DNA of 64,000 nt from contig CM057465.1 in NCBI GenBank assembly GCA_030035585.1, forward strand, positions 2,827,501 to 2,891,500, written 5' to 3'. This DNA is from Dugong dugon (taxonomy: Eukaryota; Chordata; Mammalia; Sirenia; Dugongidae). The notes beneath the pieces were generated by a model that saw nothing but the letters and a program-made list of their open reading frames with translations, was not told the DNA's origin and ran no database searches. Made by a program: the position numbers and the translations under genes. Below are positions 10,652 to 21,776 of this stretch, piece by piece. Position 1 is the stretch's first letter. Each line of letters opens with the position of its first letter.

Positions 10652-11330
10652 CCTGGGAAAAGAGATTCTGGAATGTTCTCTTGGGACACTAGCAGGCATG
10701 AGAAAGCAGAAGAGGAGATGCTAGCAAGAAGACTGAGTCTGAGTATCATGGACCCCAAGAGGTATAGGTCCCAGTAGCTGGGGTGTGGGGGAGTTTTGGG
10801 GAGAAGCTGTGGTTCACAGAGAAATGTGGGGTGGAAAGTGCCCTTTGGACAATTGGGAATATGGCAACAAGGATGGTTTTAAGCTTCGAAGGGCTGGTGG
10901 TGGTGGAGGCCCACATATTGTGAGGACACAATGTAAATTACAGCCACATATCCCAGAGCCTCGCGGGAAGTGGAGGGCTCTGGCAGAAGCACGATGTGTA
11001 GTGCTTTGTCAAAGTGGGGACAAAGGCAGCCGACACCTCAGAATATGTCCTGTCAGGCACATCTTAAACAACTGCCAGCTACCTGGACTCCATTCTCAAG
11101 ATGTCCATGAGGCCTGTTCTGTCCTTGGGCTTGGTGGCGGATGTGGACATGGAGCAGAGCCAAGTGGGCATTCTGCTGATGTCACATACCAGGGGCAGCT
11201 GAGTCATTTTCTGTGTGTCCTGGTCCCTGCCCTCAACCTCCTTGCTATTCCTCAGGACTATCGGCTGGAGACGTACTGGCTACAGGTGCAGAGTAACAGA
11301 AGGTAGACATCTCTATCTCTGTCTCTATTC
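10652..11330. other. Single-copy DNA, no gene recognised
   Basis: A 173-codon plus frame (10785-11306) spans most of this block but has no recognisable domain. It continues the sequence split by the LTR to its left. If 9416-10133 is a pseudogene, this could be its upstream part on the minus strand, though I see no readable frame there. Confidence 0.35.
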
Positions 11331-11332
11331 CA

Positions 11333-11403
11333 GTGTTTCATTCTGTTGCACACAGGTGGCTATGAGTCAAAACCAACTGGATGGCACCTAACAACAGCAA
11401 CAA
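11333..11403 (+). repeat. RTE/SINE 3' tail fragment
   Basis: Only the tail is present: 'tttcattctgttgcacacag', 'ctatgagtcaaaaccaactg' and 'cacctaacaacagcaacaac'. The next element begins after a short TATC tract. It could be the remnant of a form C SINE or a very short RTE insertion. Confidence 0.75.
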
Positions 11404-11404
11404 C

Positions 11405-11473
11405 ATTTTTCTATTATCTATATCTATTCATCTGTCTGTCAGTCTATCTTTCTATCTATCGGTCTATCTCCCC
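11405..11473. repeat. (TATC)n short microsatellite
   Basis: Imperfect CTAT/CTGT tetramers following an (AAC)n SINE tail. Such tails often seed microsatellites. Confidence 0.8.
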
Positions 11474-13067
11474 ACACGTCTGTCAGCTTGACTTACTGTG
11501 GTGGCTTGTGTGTTGCTATGATACTGGAAGCTATGCTACCGATATTCAAATACCAGCAGGGTCACCCATGGTGGACAGATTTCACCTGAGCTTCTAGACT
11601 AAGACAGACTGGGAAGTCTACTTCTACTTCTACAGTCTACAGTCTACTTCTGAAAAAAATTAGCCAGTGAAAATCTTATGAATAGCAGCGGAATATAGTC
11701 TGATATAACACTAGAAGATGAGCCCCTCTGGTTGGAAGACATACAAAATACGATTGAGGAAGAGCTGCCTCCTCAAAGTAGAGTCAACCTCAATGACGTG
11801 GATGGAGTCAAGCTTTTGGGACCTTCGTTTGCTGATAGGGCACAACTCAAAATGAGAAGAAACAACTACTAATATCCATTAATAGTCAGAACATGGAATG
11901 ATGTATGAAGTATGAATACAGGAAAATTGGAAGCTGTCAAAAATGAAATAGAACACTAAACGTCCATATCCTAGGCATTAGCAAGCTGAAATGGACTGGT
12001 ATTGGCCACCTTGAATCAGACAATCATATGGTCTACTATGCCAGGAATGATAAACTGAAGAGGAGTGGTATTGCAGTCATCGTCGAAAAAAAATTTCAGG
12101 ATCTATCCTGAAGCACAACACTGTCAGTGATAGGATAACATCCATATGCCTAAAAAGAAGACCAATTAATACTACTATTATTTAAATTTACTCACCAACC
12201 ACTAAGACCAAAGATGAAGAAATCGAAGATTTTTACCAACTTCTGCAATCTGAAATTGATCCAACATGCAATCAAGATGGGTTGATAATTACTGGTGATT
12301 GGAAAGCAAAAGCTGGAAACATAGAAGAAGGATCGGTAGTTGGAAAATATGGCCTTGGTGGCAGAAATGATGCTGGAGATCACATGATAGAATTTTTTAA
12401 GACCAATTGGCTTCATTGCAAATACTTTTTTTCAACAACATAAATGGTGACTGTACACATGGACCTCGCCAGATGGAATACATAGGAATCAAATCGACTT
12501 CATCTATGGAAAAAGATGATGGAAAAGCTCAATATCATTAGTGAGAACAAGGCCAGGGGGCGACTGCAGAACACTCATATGCAAGGTCAAGTTGAAGCTG
12601 AAGAAAATTAGAAAAAGTCCACAAGAGCCAAAGTAAGATGTTGAGTATACCCCATCTGAATTTACAGACCATCTCAAGACTAGATTTGACCCATTGAACA
12701 CTAATGACTGAAGACCAGACAAGTTGTGGAATGACATCAAGGACTTCATAAATGAAGAAAGCAAGAGGTCATTAAAAAGACGGGAAAGAAAGAAAAGACC
12801 AAAATGGATGTCAGAAGAGGCTCTGAAACTTCGTCTTGAACATGGAATAGCCAAACTGAACGGCAGAAATGATGAAGTAAAAGTTGAACAAAAGATTTCA
12901 AAGGGTTGCTAGAGAAGACAAAATAAAGTATTATAATGAAATGTGCAAAGACTGGGAGTTAGAAAACCAAAAGGGAAGAACACGCTTAGCATTTCTCAAG
13001 CTGAAAGAACTGAAGAAAAATTTCAAGCCTCAAGTTGCAGTATTGACGGATTCTATGGGCAAAATTG

Positions 13068-13248
13068 TATGGGCAAATTGCAGACCTAGTGGCACAATGA
13101 TTAAGAGCTCAGCTACTAACCAAAAGATTGGTAGTTCGAATCCACCAGCTTCTCCTTGAAAATCTTACGGGGCAGTTCTATTCTGTCCTATAGAGTCGCT
13201 ATGAGTCGAAATTGACTCGACAGCAACGGGTTTGGTTTTCTATGGTTT
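13068..13248 (+). repeat. AfroSINE, form A, inside the RTE
   Basis: Inserted between the endonuclease and RT parts: head 'cctagtggcacaatgatt', box B 'gtagttcgaatcc' and tail 'tatgagtcgaaattgactcg' followed by 'acgggtttggtttt'. It is younger than its host LINE. Confidence 0.92.
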
Positions 13249-13320
13249 TTTACATTGAAAGATGCAAGAAGCATCAAAAGAAGATGAAAGGAATACCCAG
13301 ACTCACTGTACCAAAAAGAA

Positions 13321-14424
13321 TTGGTTGATGTTCAACCATTACAGGAGGTACCATATGAACAAGAACAGATGGTACTGAAAGTTGAAGTCCAAGCTGCACT
13401 GAAGATATTTGCGAAAAACAAGTCTCCAGGAACTGATGGAATACCAATTGAGATGTTTCAACAAACTGATAGAAACCTGGAAGTGCTCACTTGTCTATGC
13501 CAAGAAATTTGGAAGAGAGCTACCTGGGCATCCGACTGGAAGAGATTCATATTTATGCCCGATCCAAAGAAAAGTGATCCAACAGAATGTGGGAATTATC
13601 CAACAATATCATTAATATCACACACGAGCAAAATTTTGCTGAAGAATCTTCAAAAGCTGTTGCAGCAGTACCTTGATATGGAACTGCCAGAAATTCAAGC
13701 CAGATTCAGAAGACGATGTGGAACAAGGGATCTCATTGCTAATGTCAGATGGATCATGGCTGAAAGCAGAGAATACCAGAAAGATGTTTACTTGTGTTTT
13801 ATTGACTATGTAAAGGCCTTTGACTGTGTAGATCATAACAAATTATGGATAACATTGGGAAGAATGGAAATTCCAGAACACTTTATTGTGCTCATGAGAA
13901 ACCTATACATAGACCAAGAAGCAGTTGTTCAAACAGAACAGGAGGCTACTGTATGGTTTAAATTCAGGAAAGGTGTGGGTCAGGGTTGTATCCTTTCACC
14001 ATACTTAATCAATCTGTATGCTGAGCAAATCATCCAAAAAGCTGGACTATGTGTAGATAAACACAGCATCAGGATTGGAGGAAGGCTCACTAACAACCTG
14101 CATTATGCAGATGACACAACCTCGCTTGCTGAAAGTGAAGAAGACTTGAAGCACTTACTGATGGAGATCAAAGACCACAGCCTTCAGTATGGATTACACC
14201 TAAACATAAAGAAAACAAAAATCCTCACAACTGGGCCAACAAGCAACATCATGATAAACGGAGAAAAGACTGAAGTTGTAAAGGATTTCATTTTACTTGT
14301 ATCCACAATTAACACCCATGGAAGCAGCAGTCAAAAAATCAAAAGACACATTGCATTGGGCAAATCTGCTGCAAAAGACCTCTTTAAAGTGTTAAAAAAG
14401 CAAATATGTTGCCTTGAAGACTAA
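13321..14424 (+). pseudogene. RTE reverse transcriptase frame (dead copy)
   Basis: An open frame of 367 codons encodes most of the LINE reverse transcriptase, which copies the element's RNA at a nicked chromosomal site. Visible blocks in order are the fingers region with DPKKSDPTECGNYPTISL, then CFIDYVKAFDCVDHNKLW (about residues 160-177, holding the first catalytic Asp), GVGQGCILSPYLINLYAEQI (about 218-237), YADD (about 262-265, catalytic), and the thumb region LKHLL-EIKDHSLQYGLHLN. The frame opens at a TTG downstream of the SINE insertion, so this is not a true start. The C-terminal part continues in another frame (14414-14845), showing a frameshift near 14410. Retained YADD suggests it decayed later than the other copies here. 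Confidence 0.9.
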
Positions 14425-14868
14425 AGCTCGCCTGACCCAAGCCATGGTGTTTTCAATTGCCTCATATGCATGCAAAAGCTGGATAATGAATAAGGAAAAC
14501 CAAACAAGAACTGATGCGTTTGAATTGTGGTGTTGGCAAAGAGTATTGAATATACCATGGACTGCCAGAAGAATGAACAAACCTGTCTTGGAAGAAGTAC
14601 AGCCAGAATGCGCCTTAGAAGCAAGGATGGTGAGACTTTGTCCCACATACTTTGTACATGTTACCAGGAGAGACTATTTATGCTTGTTAAAGGAGAGGGT
14701 CATTGAAAAAGAGGAAGACCCTCAACGAGATAGACGCAGCGGCTGCAATAGACTCAAGCATAACAACAATTGTGACGATGGTGCAGGACCAGGCAGGGTT
14801 TCATTCCGTTGTACGTGGTGTCGCTATGAGTTACAACTGATTTGATGACACCTAACAATAACAACAAC

Positions 14869-14945
14869 CTGTCTGTCTGTCTGTCTATCATCTGTCTGTG
14901 TATCTCTCTATGTATCTGTCATCTATCTATCATTATATCTTATAT
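14869..14945. repeat. (CTGT/TATC)n microsatellite
   Basis: Tetramer tract between the RTE tail and the ERVL LTR. It may derive from the RTE tail or from the LTR's own TATC-rich segment. Confidence 0.8.
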
Positions 14946-15345
14946 TTATTTTTAAGGAACTGGCTCACACAATCGTGGCGGCCATCAAGTCCAGAATCTG
15001 TAGGGCAGGTAGCCTACGGGAACCTCAGGCAGGAGCTGACGGTGCAGTCTTGAGCTTGAAATCTGTAGGACAGGCTGGCAGGCTGGCAAGTCCTGTAGGA
15101 GTTCTATGCTGACAGTCTCGAGGCAGAACTCCTTCTCCAGGAAAGCTCAGTTTTTGCTCTTAAGACCTTCAGATGGTTGGATCAGGTCCACCCAAGTTAT
15201 GGAGGGTAATCTGCCTTAGTAATAGTCACCAGATTAGAAATGTTAACCACATTCACGCAATACCTTCACAGCAGCCTCAGGACTAGCGTTTGCCCAAACA
15301 CTCGAACACCATGGCCCGGCCCAGCGGATGCATAGGATGGACCAT
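14946..15345 (-). mobile_element. Solitary ERVL-type LTR (MLT2-like)
   Basis: Minus orientation. The complement contains 'ttatggagggtaatctgcct', 'ttgctcttaagaccttcaga' and 'aaggaactggctcacacaat', all hallmarks of an ERVL LTR. It aligns with the copies at 51955-52262 (same strand) and 61911-62299 (opposite strand). Confidence 0.8.
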
Positions 15346-16032
15346 CGTGGCGGCCATTGGTGCCTGGGTGTAGTGAAGCCAAAGCAAAGCTGTGAGCTGA
15401 GAGAAGTCAGTCAGCCATTACTACCCAGGGGCCTGTCCCTTGCGGCCTTGTCAGAAGCAAGTCCCTGCACTGGGGTCCAGGACCTGAGACAGGAGCCAGG
15501 GAGCCGCTGCAATTATCATCATCGCCAGAATACATTCAGCAGAATGCATTAACATGTTTACATAAATTAACCACGTGCTGAGGACAGACAGCAGGTTGCT
15601 AACTAGCTCATTAACTGAAACGGCCAGCTATCATCCCCACCCCCTGGAAACAAATGGTCCGGTCCACACAGAACAGGCGGCACCATTCCACTCGATGGTC
15701 CTTCCCCAGCAACACCCTTTCCCCAGGTATCAGAAGATGGGGTTGCACTCAACCATGCCCTTTTTAATTCTCAGATTCTTTGAGGCTTTTATTTTATTTT
15801 TGGTAAAATTAGACGAGAAGAAATCTTCCTCTGTGTAACAGTCACTTCTGAAAGAAAAGGCAAATTGAATTATTCCTATGAGGATGTGTTTCATTCACGT
15901 AAGAAAAATCAAATCAAATCCTTACAGAGCCGCTTCTCCTCGAGGCCAGACTGGCATGCTGGGGGAGAAGAGGTTTCCTGCATTCATCGACTGTCCTCAG
16001 CACCTCAGAGACCCTGCAGGAGGCTCTGGGGA
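15346..16032. other. Single-copy DNA with AT-rich block
   Basis: No gene recognised. The stretch at about 15500-15625 ('gcattaacatgtttacataa', 'aattaaccacgtgc', 'ctagctcattaactgaaac') and that at about 15755-15880 are AT-rich, low in repeats, and could be conserved noncoding sequence. Evidence is compositional only. Confidence 0.35.
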
Positions 16033-16232
16033 CAAACCAGTGTGTGTGTGTGGATGTGTGAGTATGCATATGTGTGAGTGTGTGTATGTGTGTGTGCATA
16101 TGTGTGCAGGTGTGCATATGTGTGTGCACGTGTGTACATGCATGCGTGTGTCGTGTGTCTATGTGTGCATGTGACTGCGTGCATGTGTATGCATGTTCAT
16201 GTGTGCATGCGTGTATGCATGCATACAGGGAG
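16033..16232. repeat. (TG)n-rich alternating tract
   Basis: About 200 bp of TG/CATG alternating purine-pyrimidine sequence with many TGTGCATG units. It has Z-DNA potential. The histidine/cysteine-rich frames here are artefacts of the repeat. Confidence 0.9.
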
Positions 16233-17381
16233 GTCCAGATGTCCCGGCGAAGGACTGGGCCTGGCATCCACTGAAGATCTTGACCCAGAGAAGGAAAGTC
16301 AGTGGTACAAGCCTTCTTGCTTTCTTTTTCCCCCAAGAGAGAAATAAAAAAAATTGCACACGTCTACTTGTTAAAACTATGAGATCATAGCCATTTTTTA
16401 TAACTGGAGTAAAGTACAGGTGAAATGCAGACGTCCAGATGCAAACACCAGTCAGTGATGGCAGGGACGCTCACTTACCAGGGCAGCTGTCCTACAGACA
16501 AGCGCAGCTCTGCCCCGAAGCTGTGTGAGCCCCACCAGAGTCTACGCTTGCTCCTCTGTGACGTGAGGGCTCAGATGCTGTGATTTCGGTCGGCCTTCCT
16601 TCTGGGACATTCTGTGGTCTCTGTCAGAGGAGTTCAGCTCCAGGCCTCTCTCCTCTCTGGTCCCTTCCAGAGCCCACTGTGGGTCAGAGCCAACTCAGGG
16701 CATCGCTGCTGGTGACTTCTTCCTGTCCACTGCTTGGAGGGACCAGGTGAGCTGAATGTCCCTGGTTCACCTGTGGCCTCTGCTAGAGCCCTGGCCCCCA
16801 CCACTCTCTGCTCCATCACTTCCTCTCACTCTGCCCCCTCCCCAGGCGGCTCCTTGTCTCCACTCTGCCCCCAGCCTGGGGTCTCAGGTATGTCCCTTCC
16901 CTCTTCAGGTCTCCGACTGTCACTGCCCAAGCCAGGAAGGGTGTCCGGGAGAGCTCGGAGCTGCTTGTGGCTCAGTCTTGCTCTGAGGTCTCCCCCCATC
17001 ACACGGGATGTTATTTTTGCTAAGTACATCTGCAAAACACATCTGTTGATTTTCTGCATTTGTTTATCCACAGCAAAAATCTGAATTAGCAAGTGTTTCA
17101 CACTGCAGCTCACAAGTAAACATGAAAGAGACAACCCAGCAGAAATCTTCAAAGAAAATGAGGATGAACGTTATCACTCAAGCAGGCGCTCCCGAGAAAG
17201 ACAGGAAAGGAAAGAGGGAAGAAATAGGGGTGTGGAGAAGAGGATAGAGGGGTCCTCGGATGGTCGGACCTGGATGAGCCTGGGAGCATGGGGCAAGTGG
17301 ACACAGTGGGGGGCTGACAGAGACCCAGTTCTAATCCACCCACTTGCCAGATCTTGAGAGAAAGGAATTGGCTCCAACTCT
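16233..17381. other. Single-copy DNA, no gene recognised
   Basis: Mixed GC content with 60-116-codon overlapping frames on both strands. No repeat family or exon was recognised. An A-rich stretch lies at 16343-16360. Confidence 0.4.
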
Positions 17382-17592
17382 CCCGGAGGCACCTGGGTGG
17401 TGCAAATGGTTAATGCACTAGAAGGTTGGAGGTTCAAGTCCACCCAGAGGCACCTCGGAAGAAAGAGCTGTGTATCTACTTCCAAAAAATTCACCATTGA
17501 AAACCTCGTGGAGTACAGCTCTGCTCTGACGCATGTGGGGTTGCCATGAGTAGGAGTTGACTTATTGGAAACTGGTTTGGTTGGTTTTGAGA
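17382..17592 (+). repeat. AfroSINE, form B
   Basis: Sense copy: 'cacctgggtggtgcaaatgg' head, box B 'aggttcaagtcc', 'cctcggaagaaagagctgtg' body and tail 'gccatgagtaggagttgact' followed by 'ctggtttggttggtttt'. Confidence 0.92.
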
Positions 17593-17799
17593 CTTTGTAA
17601 GGATGGAGCCCAAGTTCCAGTTTTCTTATTCTCAGCCCGGGGAGTCCTTCACAGCCTGCCGGGTGACAACACTTGAGGCCAGGCTGACTGGCCTTTGGGG
17701 TCCTATGGGAAGAGACATTTTAGGCTCTGTATTCCAGGGCCAACACCCAGGAGGGCCTCCGTGCATCCTCCCCGGGGGAGGAGTGAGTAGCATCTGTAG

Positions 17800-17925
17800 T
17801 GTTGACATGGCTTTACAGTTTAGAAGGTGCAGCCATGACTTCAGTTAACCTTGGCCTTGACTCTGCAAATTGGGCCTGATCACCCGCATTGTGCAGATAG
17901 GGAAACTGAGGCTCAGTAAGAAAAG
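17800..17925 (+). repeat. MIR fragment
   Basis: Contains 'attgtgcagatagggaaact' followed by 'gaggctcagtaag', the core of the ancient MIR SINE, in sense. Confidence 0.65.
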
Positions 17926-18384
17926 GAGTGTGTGTGTGCCCATGTGTGTGCACATGTATGGGTGTGAGCAGAGTGGAGGTGGTCTAGTAGAGAAAGGTAC
18001 AGACATTCATGAGACTTGAAGGGCTGGAAGGGGACCAGAGAGGAGCAGACGCCTTAGAGCTGAGGGGCTGCAGTTCCCCAGGGGACACCTGCCATGTCTG
18101 GAAACAGTTTTGTTTGTCACAGTTGGGGGCAGGAAGCGCTAGTGCATCGCCTGGAGTGCTGCTAAGCACCCTACAGTGCACAGGGGTTAGGATCTGAGCA
18201 TACCTTTTTGGGGACACAGTCAGTCCTTCACAGGGCGCTACAAAGGTCTGAGAGAGCTTCCAGACACATGAGAGACATTCCAGGATAAGGAGGAGAGAGA
18301 ACAGGTGCCCCTGGCCATCTCCCGTGGGCCGGGCCCTGGGAGTTGCCCGAGCTGCAGGGGTCTTGTCAGAGAAGGTTCTTTCCA

Positions 18385-18668
18385 GGAGCTGCCCAGGAAA
18401 TCTGAGCTGGTAATTATTCCATTAGGGCTCTGAACTTAGTTTCTCAAACAACATACTATTTGTGTGTGAATTTTTAATAGCAGTCATTGAATTACCAGAT
18501 TGTAATATTATATCTTGCCCCTGTAGAGATTCCATTATCCATTACATAAACAAATAGCACAGACTCATTAAGTTATTAATATCATATGGAGGCACAATCA
18601 CCCTGTTTACATCTTTGAACAGATTTATGAATAATACAAACACAAATCACAGCAGAACTGAGTGAGCT
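18385..18668. promoter_or_regulatory. Candidate conserved noncoding element
   Basis: Repeat-free AT-rich block with dense homeodomain-like cores ('ggtaattattccattag', 'cattgaattaccag'), a forkhead-like 'tacataaacaaatag' and 'aagttattaatatcatatgg'. It is flanked by GC-rich DNA. Conservation is inferred from composition and cannot be measured here. Confidence 0.35.
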
Positions 18669-19084
18669 CAGAGGAAGCGAGACTGTGTCCGGGCCAGCTG
18701 ATGGCTGACCTCCCACTCCCTAGGAAGCAATGGTTGGCCCAAGTTCGTGCTCCTGACCAGAGTTTTCTGAATGAATTGCAAATCATGCCTGCAAGCTGCT
18801 TCTTCACGGTGACAGCTTTGAGGGCACTCTCTTCCCCGTATTTTTGGACAGTGATATGCCTATCTATTCAAACATATTAATGCTTCTTGTTGACCAGTTT
18901 ACTTGTTGGGCATGAGTTTATGGCCAAAGTCTGGTTTGTGCACATGGGCTCTCTGCCAAAACACTTGGGAGCTCCTATGTTGTTACGTGCTCAACAGGAA
19001 GAAGAGAGAGAGGGAGAGAGTGCAAGGCAAGGAAACTGGTGAGAGAGGCCCTTGGCAACTTACCCAGATGTGCAAAGTACTAGC
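18669..19084. other. Single-copy DNA, no gene recognised
   Basis: Short frames only (60-114 codons), overlapping on both strands. A GA-rich stretch lies at about 18998-19022. Confidence 0.35.
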
Positions 19085-19085
19085 T

Positions 19086-19492
19086 CATGTTGCTGTTGTT
19101 GTTAGCTGCTGTCCAGTCAACGCCAGCTCAGGGCAGCCCTGTGTTCAGCAGAATGAAACACTGCCTGGTCCTGTGCCATGTTCACGATCACAGGGATACA
19201 CGAGTCCATTGTTTCGGACACTGTGTTTTGAGTGCCTCCCAACCTAGGGGACCCATCTTCCAGTACTATATCGGACAATATTCTACTGTGATTCATTTGG
19301 GATTTCACCAGTTAATTTTCAAAAGTAGATCACCAGGGCTTTCTTCTAGACTGTCTTAGTCTGGAAGCTCTGCTGAAACCGGTCCACCAGGGGTGACCCT
19401 GCTGGTATTTGAAATACCAGTGACATAGTTTCTAGCTTCACAGCATCACGCAAGTCACCACAGTATGACAAACTGACAGACATGTGGTGGAC
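19086..19492 (-). repeat. Form D: RTE 5' end fused to RTE 3' tail
   Basis: On the minus strand it begins with the RTE 5' region ('catgtctgtcagtttgtcat', 'cagcagggtcacccctggtg', 'tccgatatagtactggaaga') and jumps straight to the 3' tail ('aatggactcgtgtatccctg', 'caggcagtgtttcattctgc', 'tagctaacaac'-type end). The whole coding region is missing. It is a non-autonomous RTE derivative of about 400 bp, and 38546-38873 has the same structure. Confidence 0.82.
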
Positions 19493-19654
19493 TAGCTCAT
19501 AGTTTGTATTTAATCTTTTCTTCTGATATTAATAATATTTCAGAGTGAGTATTTAACCTGTCAGCATAACACATTTTCCTCAAACTCTTAAAATACCCAT
19601 TTGTTCTCTGATGGAAGATCAACCCCAGACCATTCTTACCAGAGCAAACCTCAC

Positions 19655-20857
19655 CTTGATAATCTGTCATTATCCCTACACTTCTAGATAATCTCTCATT
19701 ATTCCTTCAATTCTGGATAATCTGTCAGTGTTCCTACACTTCTGGATAATCTGTCACTATCCCTACACTTCTGGATAATCTCTCATTATTCCTTCAATTC
19801 TGGATAATCTGTCAGTGTTCCTACACTTCTGGATAATCTGTCATTATCCCTACACTTCTGGATAATCTGTCATTATCCCTACACTTCTGGATAATGTCAT
19901 TATTCCTTCAATTCTGGATAATCTGTCATTGTTCCTACACTTCTGGATAATGTCATTATTCCTTCAATTCTGGATAATCTGTCATTGTTCCTACACTTCT
20001 GGATAATGTCATTATCCCTACACTTTTGGATAATCTGTCATTATTCCTTCAATTCTGGATAATCTGTTATTATCCCTACACTTCTGGATAATCTCTCATT
20101 ATTCCTTCAATTCTGGGTAATCTATCATTGTTCCTACACTTCTGGATAATGTCATTATCCCTACACTTTTGGATAAGATGTCATTATTCCTTCAATTCTG
20201 GATAATCTGTCACTATCCCTACACTTCTGGATAATCTGTCATTATTCCTTCAGTTCTGGATAATCTGTCGTTATCCCTACACTTCTGGATAATCTGTCAT
20301 TATTCCTTCAATTCTGGATAATCTGTCACTATCCCTACACTTCTGGATAATCTGTCATTATTCCTTCAATTCTGGATAATGTCATTATTCCTTCAATTCT
20401 GGATAATCTGTCATTATCCCTACACTTCTGGATAATCTGTCATTATTCCTTCAGTTCTGGATAATCTGTCATTATCCCTACACTTCTGGATAATCTGTCA
20501 CTATCCCTACACTTCTGGATAATCTGTCACTATCCCTACACTTCTGGATAATCTGTCATTATTCCTTCAGTTCTGGATAATCTGTCACTATCCCTACACT
20601 TCTGGATAATCTGTCATTATTCCTTCAGTTCTGGATAATGTCATTATTCCTTCAGTTCTGGATAATCTGTCACTATCCCTACACTTCTGGATAATCTGTC
20701 ACTATCCCTACACTTCTGGATAATCTGTCATTATCTCTATACTTCTGGATAATGTCATTATTCCTTCATTTCTGGATAATCTGTCATTATCTCTATACTT
20801 CTGGATAATCTGTCATTTTTCCTACACTTCTGAAAAATCTGTCATTATTCCTACATT
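19655..20857. repeat. 29-bp minisatellite, about 42 copies, two unit types
   Basis: Units are about 29 bp, starting 'ttctggataatctgtcatta'. Type 1 continues 'tccctacac' and type 2 'ttccttcaa'; the two commonly alternate, giving a 58-bp higher-order dimer. Several units lack 'ctgt' (25 bp). Edge units are more degenerate (e.g. 'ttctgaaaaatctg' near 20826). No frame is open through it. Confidence 0.97.
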
Positions 20858-21071
20858 ATGTTGCTGTTTGATCTTAAAATGTTAAACAAGGCATATTGGA
20901 GCGGGTGACCAGTCCAGGTGAATGGGACGCCAAAAGTTCATCCAGTTTTATCCAACACTTTTAAAATGAGCACCTGCTTTGTGGGGCCCTAAGTTCTAGT
21001 CAGGACTTCAGAGAGTAATTCTAAGCATCCTTTAGTTTGGTTTGTAATTGACTATGAATCTCTTACAAAAA

Positions 21072-21272
21072 TAAAAAACAAACCAGTCGCCATGGAGTTG
21101 ACCCCTACTCGTGGCAACCCCATGTGTGCAGAGTAGAACTGCTCCATAGAGTTTCATGGCTGTGACCTTTTAGAAGCAGATTGCCAGACCTTTCTTCCAA
21201 GGTACCCTGAGTGTGTTTGAACCTTTTGGTTGGCAGCTGCATGCTTAACCATTTGCACCACCCAGGGACTTC
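21072..21272 (-). repeat. AfroSINE, form B
   Basis: Complement of 'agtccctgggtggtgcaaat' near 21272, internal 'aagcagattgccagacc' and tail 'cgccatggagttgacccc'. An A-rich run (aaaaataaaaaac) precedes it on the left as its 3' tail. Confidence 0.9.
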
Positions 21273-21714
21273 TCATTTACAATTTTTAAAAGACCGTTTC
21301 TAAAACTCATCTGTGCCTGGCCTTTCCCCACACTCTAGCAGGCCCCCTTGGGACTGGCCCAATTGGGGATCCCTTGCTGCTGAGGCAGGTCTCAGTTTGC
21401 TTGAGACTCTCGGGTGGGCAGACACCAGAGTGTAGGGGGATCAATCTGGAAGGGCCCCTGGTGGTATCCAGGGAAGATGGGTTTGGACAGGCTTCCTGGC
21501 TGCTCACTCGCTCAGCTGACTTTCCTCGTATGAATTCTGTAGGAAAATGCTTCTCTGCCAGGTACTTGTCAGGGGTGTTCATATTAGTTGATCACGCCTG
21601 TTCTCCAGCTTCTGAAATATGCCCGACGGACTTCCCAAAGCCACACAACCTTAGAGCTGTGGGGATGACGGCTCTGGGCCCCAACTGAGGTTCCCCTGCA
21701 TTCCTCAGCATGAA

Positions 21715-21775
21715 TGTGAACCGCCTAACTTACAGTTAGTATCTGAACACTTAACTGTTTGTGCCACCCCAGGAC
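21715..21775 (-). repeat. AfroSINE head fragment
   Basis: Only the head region remains: 'tgtttgtgccaccccaggac' preceded by 'acagttagtatctgaacact'. It is directly followed by another form B copy, so it was probably truncated by that insertion. Confidence 0.6.
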
Positions 21776-21776
21776 T

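Larger units (their letters stand above)
11474..14868 (+). mobile_element. Nearly full-length RTE LINE (RTE1_LA-type)
   Basis: About 3.4 kb including a 0.18-kb form A SINE inserted at 13068-13248. It starts with the RTE 5' region ('cacacgtctgtcagcttgac'), passes through a decayed endonuclease segment (about 11880-12650, with residues matching an apurinic-type endonuclease fold such as the stretch encoding ISKLKWTGIGHLESDN) and then the reverse transcriptase. It ends in the 'cacctaacaataacaacaac' tail. The endonuclease has frameshifts and stops, so the element cannot move by itself. Its 5' end is shared with the form D elements and with part of form C. Confidence 0.92.

Noticed and set aside
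13321-14424. Functional host reverse transcriptase gene
   Set aside because: The frame is part of a LINE with a broken endonuclease, a SINE insertion just upstream and a frameshift downstream. It starts at TTG with no proper initiation.
19655-20857. CRISPR-like array of about 29-bp repeats
   Set aside because: Units are directly tandem with no unique spacers, and the genome is mammalian. It is a minisatellite.
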